Positions 10,711-23,007 of a stretch of 64,000 bases of DNA are shown piece by piece (position 1 is the stretch's first letter; every line of letters begins with the position of its first letter). Both the position numbers and the translations under genes were made by a program. The stretch spans positions 23,152,699 through 23,216,698 of the forward strand of contig CM067070.1 of the NCBI GenBank assembly GCA_033980235.1. Reading direction: 5' to 3'. The notes under the pieces are model-generated. The model ran no database searches, was not told the origin of the DNA, and saw only the letters and a list, made by a program, of their open reading frames with translations. The DNA comes from Diadema setosum (lineage: Eukaryota > Echinodermata > Echinoidea > Diadematoida > Diadematidae).

Positions 10711-13700
10711 TTTTTTTGGGGGGGGACCTGAATTTTTATTTTGCTGTAACGAGAATTTCGTTATAATGGGAGTACAGACTGTAATCATTGTTATAGAAAG
10801 TGAATGAATACACAAAAGGTGTTGTCATATTGATTAACAGAAAGGAATATTTGGGATGAAAGTAGTTGCGATATACGTATGTTCATACGTGATGCATCTG
10901 CCATATAGCAAGACCAAGTCATTGTCAACCTTGCTAACCTTACCTTTCGTGCATACGAGCACAGTATTGCTAGGGTCGCTTCTTCCCACGTCATTCTCCG
11001 CTACAACGGATATGGAATAGCACGTATCGGGCTGGAGCCCACTGAGAATAAAGATAGCTCTCGTTACGCCTGCCACTTCCCCGCATGGTGAACCTGTCAA
11101 GAAAGAATTTACGGTGTAGATTTATTATTACGTCACGTTTGTCGTCACAGGGGTTATTTAAAGAAGACTTCACTTAATGCTTTAAGTTGACTTTGCTGTA
11201 AGAATAGATTCAAGCAAACAATACAGCGCGTGTTTTGTTATGCGGTGGACAAAAGCCACGGACAGAATTTCTTTCATAGTAAAATTTACCACTCGTAAAG
11301 CTGTGGACAGGTATGCAACGCCCATTTTGTCAAGATATGCGAACTAGTGAACGGATGTTACACTCTAAGAAAAATAGGCTCAACTGCACCTTTTGTCATA
11401 CTGGGAGCACCTACACGGATGCAAATTTGCACCTTTGAGACCAAAAAGGTGCAAAAATGGTACCTTTAAAGGTTAAAATTTACATCCGTAAAGTGTGACC
11501 GTGTTTTCATCTTACACTCAATCAATGCGTACTCAAGATCTTGCTACTTTCTTACGTTATGTTCTGCGTAAGAAAATGAAAACACATGTGCAAACTGAAT
11601 TGAATTGAGTTGAATTAAGTCAAAGTAAATTAACTTGTATTGAATTGAATTGAATTGAATTGAATTGAATTGAATTGAACTGAATTGAATTGAATTGAAT
11701 TGAATTGAATTGAATTGAATTGAATTGAATTGTATTGAATTGAATTGAATTGAATTGAATTGAATTGAATTGAATTGAACTGAATCGTTTCAAAATTGAA
11801 TAATGAGGATGATACCTTCTGGATAGAGACAGTGTTTGACAAAAAAGTTCTGATCAGCTTCACCATCATCGGTCGGGAGCCAGGTTACGATTATGGAATC
11901 TGATTGATGGCTAGCATCCGCAGATAAGTTGGTCGGTGGATCGGGGCGCTCTGTACAGAAGATCAAGTAATATATATAACATCTTAACAAACACAAGAGC
12001 TATAAGTCATGGCCTTAGAGTAGAAATACACTGATAATACACGTCTATAGTCCCATGAGTGATATAGGGCCAATAATTCCGCAGATAAGATCAGTCATGA
12101 AAATTTGTAATGTAGGCCTCCACGTATGATAAGCACAACAAATTAGACAATATTTCCATAAATTACCAATTATGAAAATGATAAAACTTACAATGACATG
12201 CTATTATTGTGCGGGAAGGGGCACTGTGGTATAGTGGATAAGACTCTTGACTCCCAGTATAGGAGGACCCGAGTTCGGTTCCCGCCCAGTGCCTACTTCC
12301 TTGGACAAGATGTTATTACCCACCATGTCCCTCTCGACCCAGGACTATAAGTGAGAACACCTTGCAATGCTGCGTGGGATAATGATGATAATGGCAGGGC
12401 CCTCTTGGAGAACAGTGCAGTGAGAGCACTGAGAGACCATACCAGGATGAATAAGACCACACACATCCTCGTTATCAACATCATCATTATCATCATCATC
12501 TGTATAGTATTAAATGTAATATTGTTGTTATCATCATCATCATCATTATTATCATTACCATCGATAGCCAATAATCATTCTATGAGTAAATATCTCAGAT
12601 TTATAAAACAATTAATACGTAAAAAATATTATACTGCTTTTGCTGTAGCCCCTCTGTATTATTCATTGTTGTATTGCTTATACGTTTTGCTGTACATTGT
12701 GTAAAGGCAATGAAGAAAAAATAGTTTGTTAACAACTTATGTTTATGTATGAGTATACAATGTACAGGTATGAGCATGTACAATGATGATACAGAAACCA
12801 ATAAATCAAATCAAATCAAATCAAATCAAATTAAAATCAAATCAGAAGACCAGGGCCCCATGCCATAAAAAGCTGATATGATAGCAGCTCTTGCTGGAAT
12901 GTCAGTTGTCATGGTAATGACAAGAATCCAGCTTCCTGATTGGCTGTTGCTATGGGAAGTTGCCATCCCAGCAAGAGTTGGTATTTTAACATCTTTTATG
13001 AAATGGGGCCCTGAAGGTACCAAGTACTTCACATAATTATGCCTGTAATATACATATGTGTCTCGGACTGCCATCCGTAAGTTACTCTTTGGGATAAACA
13101 TAAGTTTCGTGCCCCTAACCTTTAAAGGGGAAATTCAGTCCAAATATGAAAGTCCGATAAAAAAGAGAAAAGCATAGGAGTTCAATGGCAAAAAGTTATG
13201 ACATTTTGAAGTTTTGCTAATTACTGCAGAACAGTTCTTGTACAGTGGACATGAATATGCAAATGAGTGAGCTAACCATGTCATAACCTCACTATTTTCT
13301 ATTGATCGTGTACAAAAAAGGGACGAAAATTCTTTTTTTTTTCTGTCATTGAAGTCTGACGCATGATGTTATTTATGGTTGAATAACTTCAGAATAGTGA
13401 TCAGTTAGATATACGAGGATTTGAGCTTCGGGCAATATTGCATTTGCATGAAAATCTGGAAAGTTCAAAATGTTATGTACAAACTATATGTGACCCTGCA
13501 CCTCAAAACAAACAAAAAGTCGCCAGACATGAATTTTTAGTTAAGACCATATTCTAAAAGAGCAGACTGTAAGCTTTAAAATGATGTATAACTCAAGTCA
13601 AATGGACTCTCCTAACCTATCTAAATATTGGAAAGAATGCACAAACTTAGGAAAAGTGTGAACTGTGAAAAGAGGCTCTGAAGTACAGTGTCTATTCAAG

Positions 13701-14444
13701 CGCTTAATCTTTACCAAACTGTGCTGGCTGGAATGGGACAAAAAACAGGAAGTAAACCACCAGAGTAACAACAATGAAGGGATTATTGGATTAAATTAAA
13801 ATTAAGCATGCCTCATTAACACGTTCTGTCCATAATCAATGCCAACTTTCAAGGCAGTAACGCTATCCTTTCAAAAGCTATTAGAGTTGAAAGTGAAGAG
13901 CGTGTACAAGGTTTTTCAGAAATGAAAAAGGGACTCTAAAGAGACACCTAATCACACTATTCTACCAAAAAATTGTTCAAGATAAACTGCCAAAAAACAC
14001 ACTTTCCCGCTCGTTTTATGATACCAAATTTTAACATAATGTAAAAGAAGAGCTGCTCTTACAGAAAATATGAAAAGGTCAAGATCTGCTAGGTTGACCC
14101 ATTTCACTTATTTTCAGTCCTCACGCAAAATCAGTGTGTGCGACTTTATGTTCCTTTTGAGGTGCACGGTCACATATGGTAAGTTGAGAGGGTATGGCAT
14201 GCTCACTTGGCCATTTGCTATTCATATTGACCATTCAAGAACAGTTTCGCCCCAAAATAGCGAAACTTCAAAATGTCATGACTTCCTTATATTTCATCCG
14301 ATTTCGATCAAAATTATACCGTTGAACTCGAAATATTTTACTCTTTTTTATCAGACTAAATTATATTTGGACTGGATTTCCCCTTTAATTCACGTGTCAC
14401 GGTTCTGCATACTGTAGAATATCGGACATCACACACTTTTTTTT

Positions 14445-14486
<42 letters not shown>

Positions 14487-15408
14487 GAGAGAAAAACAAA
14501 GTCTCGCTCTGGAAAGACAAGTACCTTCAGCACTGGCTGAAAAGGGTCGGTGGGCACACTATGTGGTGCTGGAAAGCCAAAGTGTTGGGGAAATCCGTAG
14601 ATAGGAACTAAACAATGTACATTACAAACAAAAACAAAACCCGGCATCATGGAGAACATCTACAGTTCATGGACATTCTACGTGTATAATGTCAAAGACC
14701 AATGGATACGCGTATGTGCCTTGAAAGCCACAATAGTTGTCATCTAATCTACTCTGAAACAATCGACTTGAGGAGCTGGTGGGTTTTTTGTGTGTTTTGC
14801 TATGTTTTGCCTTTTTAATTCCTCTTTATTGTTCCATTGTTCTGTAAAAACAATGTCTCTTCAGAGCCACTTAAAACTATAGAGTAGCCATCTGATAAGG
14901 CCACCGTCGTCGTTTTCATTTCCGGTTTGGACAACTTGCTTTTAATGAAGTCTTTCAGAATCTATAAGATATTACATCGAAAAGGCAAGGCAAGACAAAC
15001 CGGAACGTGATAACGATGCTTATGGCTCGTCAGATGGTTTCAGTTTTTGATAGCTCCGCCGAGAAAACCACTGTTAGAACAATGGAACTATGAACCAGCA
15101 ATGAAATTCTTTGTTGTTGAGATGAGTGGCCGTCCGTCTATACCTCCTCCAGGAAAAAAAGAAAAAGAAAGAAATCTACAGACAACAGACACATACATCT
15201 TGGTCCATGTAATATACGCACACAGAATTTTAATATATTATATTCATAGATCTACAGGTTACTTCAGCTTTGAGAGGTATGGTCAGTTGTATAAAATGAA
15301 ATTCTGGTAATACAAGATATAGAAATAACATTACAATGATAGAAAAAAAGCTTTCTTCGCCTGTCCATCCCTGTGTTTTTCTATGTATTTATTTGTATGA
15401 TATCTACC

Positions 15409-15445
<37 letters not shown>

Positions 15446-15654
15446 GAGTTTGTTTGCAAAAACCGATAAGTCCATTTTTGAAGGTTTTTAAGTAAGAACT
15501 CTGTCATAAAAAACAAAATAAATAATAAATAAATAAATACATTTAAAAATTAAATAAATAAAATTTCGTATTATTCTTTTTATTTTTCTTGACCTTTAAT
15601 CGCAAATATCTCCATTTGGCAAATATGGACTTATCGGTTTTTGCAAACAAACTC

Positions 15655-15707
<53 letters not shown>

Positions 15708-18700
15708 CTATCTATCTATTTATCTCTATATCTATCTATATATCAATCCATCTATCTGCCTAATCATATATACCTGTTCATCTACCTGATATAAACATCT
15801 CCCTTCGTTCATCATGTCTTCCTCATTCCCTTAGTATAAGTTCCCAGCAACACGAGGATAATCAAAAAGACGATCTTTTTTCTTTATTACAGTAATGGGC
15901 AAGACGAGGATTCCTAATACCATAGATAAGCTGAATATCATAAGTCACTCTATTAAAAGATGATTTAAGAACGAAGTGATCTTAATGTGCCTGTCGAACA
16001 TTCATTCTTATGTTTATCGGTATCATTTGTCTTTTGCAAAGACGAATGTTTATGTTGATGATGTAATTCCTGATTTATTTTGAGTTATGCATTGTTGGAA
16101 AAAGAATGAAAATAAACGAATTGAATTGAACTGAACTGAATTTGAATTTACATCATTATCCTCTTTTTCCTTTCAGTACCATTAGTCCCTCCCCTCAACC
16201 CCCCCCCCCTCCCGCGCGGTTTCTTAAGTCCATATACATCTGAAATCAGCCTTGCTCCTATTGGGAACAGCTGTCTCTAGCACATGCGCAGAACAGCATT
16301 TTTGCCTATAAGTGCGTCGCAGCATTAACGTCGCAGACCTATCAAAAGCTTAAAAAAAGGTAAACCTTGTCAGACTGTGGTTTTTTTTTTCTCAAATAGA
16401 ACTTTCATTATTTTTTTAATACCAATTGATGATAAATTACCAAATTAACAGTCACTTATCATTACTTCAGCTCACAATTTGACTATCAATTTATATCCAA
16501 AATTATGGAAATTGATACCTCTGTGCGACTGGAAAAGAGAAATAAAAAGGAATGTCGATTTAAAGGAAATGCGTCAATTTGATCTGGTCAATTGACCCAC
16601 CTTCTGAATTACCATGAACAAAAAAATCACGCACAATACTGTACCTGTCAATATAGCGAGCATAGCAGTATAAAGCGAGGTGACAGAGGCAGATCCACGT
16701 TCGGTAAGGTCCCACCGTTCCCCAGCGCAAGAAGCTAGTTTCGAGTTGGTCACGCAGAGTGGAATTTAACACCTTCGTAACTACGCCACGAGACCCGACA
16801 ATAGGCTGAAACAACCTTCTAATTTTCATTTACTGAAATAATAAGTCTTCGGTTACAATCTATGATTCCTTACATGCTTATTATCACAATTATAGAGCCA
16901 CCGAGAGTTAATGGAAAGCAATATCTGATGAATAGATAATTGTCAAACGAAACTACAGATGGCTCGAATATTTGTCACGCGGTAGCGCTGTAGTCCGGTT
17001 TTTGTTTGCTGTTAATCGCCAAGACGTGCACATTAAAATTGTTATGGTAAAGAGGATAAAGAATATTATGATACATGTCTATGATTTGCGGATTTGTATT
17101 CTATTTCAAATGTATATTAAATGTATCTAAACTAAAGTACTATAAATGATGATATTAATATCAAATTTGTGTTGGATTTACTTCATGTGGCCACTGTAGA
17201 AGCAACTGAATATCTATGAGCAAGTTGACAAACGGCTATAAGTCACATCAGAGGGAATGACATGTAATACGAAGATAACGTGCTTGAATCGGTGACGCCA
17301 CAATCGAGAGAACTTGGTCCACTAAAATCCACCGCGATGCCTCTAGACTATATTATAAAAATTGGCTTTAGAATCTCTGCAATCTGATTGGTCAATTGTC
17401 ATGCATGGATTTTTACTGAGCCATGCGTCCGGTAAAATCTGTATCACTAGTATTTTGTATACTGAGTCATACCCATACAACATATTGACATGCCGTAAGC
17501 AGAAGATAATATTGCGTTTATAGATTGATCCGAGCACAAAGAATTCATCTAATATTAAAGTCCAGTCACCTGTTGCTAAAACTACAACAAGCTTCCCCTC
17601 TGAAGCTTCCCCTGCCTCATTTTAGTTTTTCCTTTGCGCTCTCTGACTCCTCAAATGAAATGTAAAATGGATCGTATAGTCTGATAGTTTTGGTTGAGAC
17701 CTTACTTCAGGTTTCTAACATTTTTGGATAAGATATCAAGAAGCCTCTTATGTAATATAAACGAGCATGTAATTCCAAGAGGAGTTCGATGTTTATTTGA
17801 TGAAAATTGGTTTTGGAATGGTTGCCATATCCACCACGGAGCGACCCTGATAAAAGGTGGGACCCACCTTTTATTACAATTGCTTTGTTTTACTTTGTTT
17901 GTGGATGTCTCAGCCATTCAAAAAAACATTTTTACTCAAATTGGAATGACATCCTCTTAAGATTTGTGAAGTTACGAGTACACCAGTACACTGTATAAAC
18001 TTTCACATTAAAGAAAAGCGATACCACCAGCCCCTAGTTAAGTTAAGCTCTGGCAAACTTCCATTGAAGTTTTCTGCCACATTACCGATATCAAAATCTA
18101 GGGGGAATTTATTATTTTCATCAAGCGTTTTGTCGGATACTTTGTTTCTCTGACAATTTGCCCTCAGCCAATCAAATGCACGAATTCCCGTACCTTATAA
18201 CAGTTTGTCGGGTAAAATATCTGACAAAATGCTTGATGACCCCCCCCCCCCCCCCCCCCGATCTCCACACTTTCTCTATTAATGATGTTTTGTTTCGATG
18301 GCGCGCCAGGGTAGATGTGATTCGATAAAAAGGAACACGTGACCTTTTTTTCATAATAACAACATTTTCAAGATACCAGATTATTTCAGAAAATAGGGGG
18401 AGGTTTACAGACAGACGTCCACAGAAAAGGAGTCTGATTGCTTAAAAAAAAAATGAAGATAAACGATACTTTGCATAATGTGTATATTGTGCATTTGGCG
18501 ACTTGAAGAGGTGACGCGAAGAGGTATATTTGTGTGATGTATGAGTATGTGCTCGTTTTTGTGGCATTTACTTCGTGCTTCGCGAAGCATTTTGTCGTTG
18601 TGAGCAAATTGTATTGGAAGTGAAGGAAACGTCCTCTAAATAATGTGATTTAGATGTAAGCTATCCTTTATTATCTCCGTCAAGGAAGGAGGTTAAGTGA

Positions 18701-21700
18701 TCATCGACATTGGTCTGTATGTTGCAAAATAACTCAAAAAGTTGCGAACGGATTTAAATGAAACTTGCAAGAAAAGTCGATAATGACACAGGAAACAGAT
18801 GATTACATTATTTTTGGCAATGATCCTGAAATTTTTATAGATATTTGATGACGTAGACAAAAGGCTTCTTATTGAGAAATTGCATGCGTGTCTTAATCGG
18901 TGGTAGGAAAGTCTCCAAGTGCTCCGGTCATTGTTGTGATTGTTCATGAGAGAATGGAGAGTTAGAGAGCAGAATTCTGTTGAAAATGTAAAAATGAATG
19001 AATGAATGAATGAATGAATGAATGAATGAATGAATGAATGAATGAATGAATGAATGAATGAATGAATGAATGAATGAAAGAAAGAAAGAAAGAAAGAATG
19101 AATGAATGAATGAATGAATGAATGAATGAATGAATGAATGAATGAATGAATGAACTCACGTTTGCCGTGGATGTCGATCACCATCCTATCCTGCCCCATC
19201 GCATTGCTGGCCACACACCACCTACTGCCGAAGTCTCGGCCGGCGACCATGGCATCGAAGGTCAACGTGGCGACCACCGTCTGCTTGTATTTGTCGTCCA
19301 GCACCCTGGTCAGCGACATGACGCCCCATGTGATCGGCTGGCTGTCGGTGGTCAACCAGCTGATTTCCGGTTCCGGGTAACCCTCGGCGGTACAGGTGAG
19401 GGTGAGTTGTTGACCTTCGTTCACGGTGATCGTCTGCTTCTTTCCAGTGACCACGGTTGGCGCGTCTGGTGACGTCATAGAATATAGTAATAATGATAAT
19501 GATGATAATGATGATAACAATAATAATAATATTGATAGCAATGATAATAATAAAAATTATGATAATAATAGCAAAATTGAAAATAGCAACAACAACAATC
19601 ATAATACTAATAACAGTAATGGTAGTAATGATAATAGTAATGGTAATATTATTGGGAATAATGATGATAATAATAGTCATAACAATAACATTAACAAAAA
19701 TAACAACATTGATAATTATATGATCTCTTTATCTAGGATGGACTCTCCACTGCTGCCCCTGCTCTTACCCACATCGTCCGGCAATCATTACCCGAGCGTT
19801 ACCAGGTAGGGTCCTACCCATTTATACAACCTGATAGAAAGGGACATGGTGGGTAAAACCATTTTTTATCATTTTGTTTTTGTCCAATAACGTAAGCACT
19901 GGACGGGATTCGAACTCGGGTCCTCCGAATGACAGCCGAGAGTCTTATCGTCACAGTGCGGCCCTTAACGAATGAGTACAAAGTGCCACTTAATCATTAT
20001 TTGACATTACCATCATTTAAGGTCATTATGAATCGGAAGTCATTTCAGTTTACAGAAAGAGCCTCAAAGTTGTCCCAGTTACTAGTAATGTAATGGGACC
20101 TCTCTTCTTTTTTTTTTTCTTCATTTAAATCGACATTTCATATAGCCTAACATTGTACATAAAGATTTAGGGATGCTATTTTGGGGACCTAAATTTTGAC
20201 TTCGTTGTAACAAGAATTTCGTTATAATTGTATTCATTGTAACGCGAATACACTGTACTACTTTAAGGACCAACTCTTCAGAATTCTGCTGACAACCTTT
20301 GAACTTTACTCGCCAGAAGAATGACCGGGGTGTACATGTATTTATACTTACACTGGACTAAGATTTCCAGGTCAGTGTGAGCCGACAAACCGACACCGTT
20401 GGCAGCGGTACACCTGTACCTTCCGGCATGCCGACGAGAGAGGGCGCTAAACTCAAGAACAGACTCGCCAGCGCGCAGCGCCGACTGCGCAAGAATTTCG
20501 TGGACATGTCCGACCTTTGACCACCGGATGAAATCCTCTGGTTTCGGGTTTCCGTTTGCCCAGCAGTGTACGCGCACATTGGTCATACCTTCGTTAAAGG
20601 TCAATTGGGACATGTTGCTTGCAACGACCGGCGTTGATGGTGGATCTGGAAAGTTGGAAAATAACGAGAGAAAAGTGGTGCCGGTGGATTTAAGGCTATA
20701 ATCAATGTGAACACAAGAATGGAACGCCGAATACCAATCATTGTCAGTTATGAATATATGAAACATGTAGGAGAAATTAAAAAAGAAGCTGAGAAAAAGG
20801 GGTTATCAAAAGAATGCAGAGAGGGTAAGAAGGCACGAACAGACACTTGAACACATAAGTAGAAGTAGAGGAATATTACACAGAAAGACAAAAATGGTGG
20901 AAGAAGAATATTATAAGGTTATTGTCAGAATTTGAGGAAGATGTAGAATGTGAAGTAGATAAGAAGAAATATTTTATTTTGTTCAATTTGTATTCCTTAG
21001 AAGGAGATACATCAAACTATAATAGAAAATACCATGCATCATAATAAATGTGATACTTTTACTGAGCGTAGAGTGAACGAATTACTTGGGTACCTAAGGG
21101 GGGGGGGGGGGGTCACCGTGCACCCCCCAGGACTCCTCGAAACTTACATTTTCAGGATCCTCATGACATACCAAAACATAATCAAGATGTTAACAGGAAC
21201 GAAAAGTGGCTGTTCTAGGTGAAATTTAATGTATTCTATTGTTTTTCATAATTTCTTATGTATTTCCTTGTTTTTCAACTTTTTCAACTTTTGTTTTTTC
21301 TTTGTTTTTCTATTGGAAATTGTCACTGACCACTTTTCTACCATAATTAGCACAAAACTAATCAATGAAAGTGATTAATTGTAAAAATAGTCATAGGAAA
21401 TGTACACAAAATCACAAAATTGTGCCCGTTTTGGGGAGACATACCGTTACAATAATGGGCGTGACTTCGCAAAAGTATACGTGGATGTTGCAAATTTGGT
21501 CTCAAAAGTTGTGCGAGACTTGGCCAAACAAAGTCAAGAAGCCTCGCGACAGATTTATAGCGCGAAACTTTGAGGGGGGGGGGGGGGGTGGCGGATCCCC
21601 CCCCCCCCGTCCTTATGTATGTATGTAATATATATGTGCTTACATGTAGGACCAAATTTGCAACTTCCCCGCAAACTTTTGCGAAGTCACGCCCATTTTT

Positions 21701-22890
21701 GTAACGGAATGTCGTCCCAAAACGGGCACAATTTTGTGCTTTTGTGTACATTTCCTATGGAAAACAGGTGCTCTGTCATGAAAGTCATGAAAACCTGATT
21801 ATTTTTACAATTAATCACTTTCATTGATTAGTTTTGTGCTAATTATGGTAGAAAAGTGATCAGTGACAATTTCCAATAGAAAAACAAAGAAAAACAAAAG
21901 TTGAAAAAGTTGAAAAAACAAGGAAATACATAAGAAATTATGAAAAACAATAGAATACATTAAATTTCACCTAGAACAGCCACTTTTCGTTCCTGTTAAC
22001 ATCTTGATTATGTTTTGGTATGTCATGAGGATCCTGAAAATGTAAGTTTCGAGGAGTCCTGGGGGGTGCACGGTGACCCCCCCCCCCCCTTAGATACCCG
22101 ACTAAATGGTCAATGAAACAGAAACGGAGGAGGACCAAAGGTAAACAGTGGACTCCCGTTATAATGAAGTCCTCGGGACCGGCAGTTTTCTTTCGTAATA
22201 TCAAAATTTCGTTACAACCGAACAAATAAGCAATAAAAATATATAGAATAGATAATGTGGCGACCTGAATTTTTACTTCGTTGTAACCGGAATTTCGTTA
22301 TAACCGTGTTCGTTATACCGGGAGTGCACTGTATATTTAAGAAATGATGATGGGAGCAATTTGAGAACTGGTTTGATAATGTTTAATAATTGCAGGTCCC
22401 AATGAATACTTTGTGTTTCGAAATTTGAGGAAACAGACAAGCATTAACCAAATTGATGTAATACTATGAGATTGCGTCCGTACACTGGACATCAATGACG
22501 CAGGCCTCGGCGCAAACTTGCGGGCAGACGGAATTCGCCTGCACGCAGCATGTAATTTGCGAACCGTGATCGTCGACCAGGGGCACGAAGTCGTAAGAAA
22601 TCGTCAGGGGCTCGGCGCCTCGACGGATTTCCGCTCCTGCTCGGTTTGTCTGGACGGGCGATCCATCTTTGGCCATCAGGAGGGACGGTACTCGGTTCGG
22701 CGATTTGACCTCTGCACTACAAGACAACCCTGCGGGTGCGCCGGCTCGAACGGGATCACACGGTGACATCATTACAGACCTCGAGCAAAAGTCTACAATG
22801 GAAAAGGAACAGGAAGTGTGCAATAAGACATGCAGCCATGTAGACATTACACGAAACAAGTGTATGAGTGTATGTGTGTGTAACATGTTA

Positions 22891-22936
<46 letters not shown>

Positions 22937-22958
22937 GTTATCATCATCATTATTATTA

Positions 22959-23007
<49 letters not shown>

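Noticed and set aside
11630..11869. 79-codon ORF with FNSIQ repeats
   Set aside because: Translation of the (TTGAA)n microsatellite.
12218..12295. A functional tRNA gene
   Set aside because: A and B boxes are present, but the cloverleaf is imperfect and it is joined to a dispersed SINE body found again at 19726-19968.
16560..16829. 89-codon minus ORF as an extra receptor exon
   Set aside because: No Ig or FN3 motifs, and exons 5 and 6 already join in phase.
18962..19159. 65-codon ORF rich in FIHS repeats
   Set aside because: Translation of the (AATG)n microsatellite beside exon 5; not a protein.
19222..19680. 152-codon minus ORF
   Set aside because: Poly-isoleucine from the microsatellite followed by a wrong-frame reading of exon 5.
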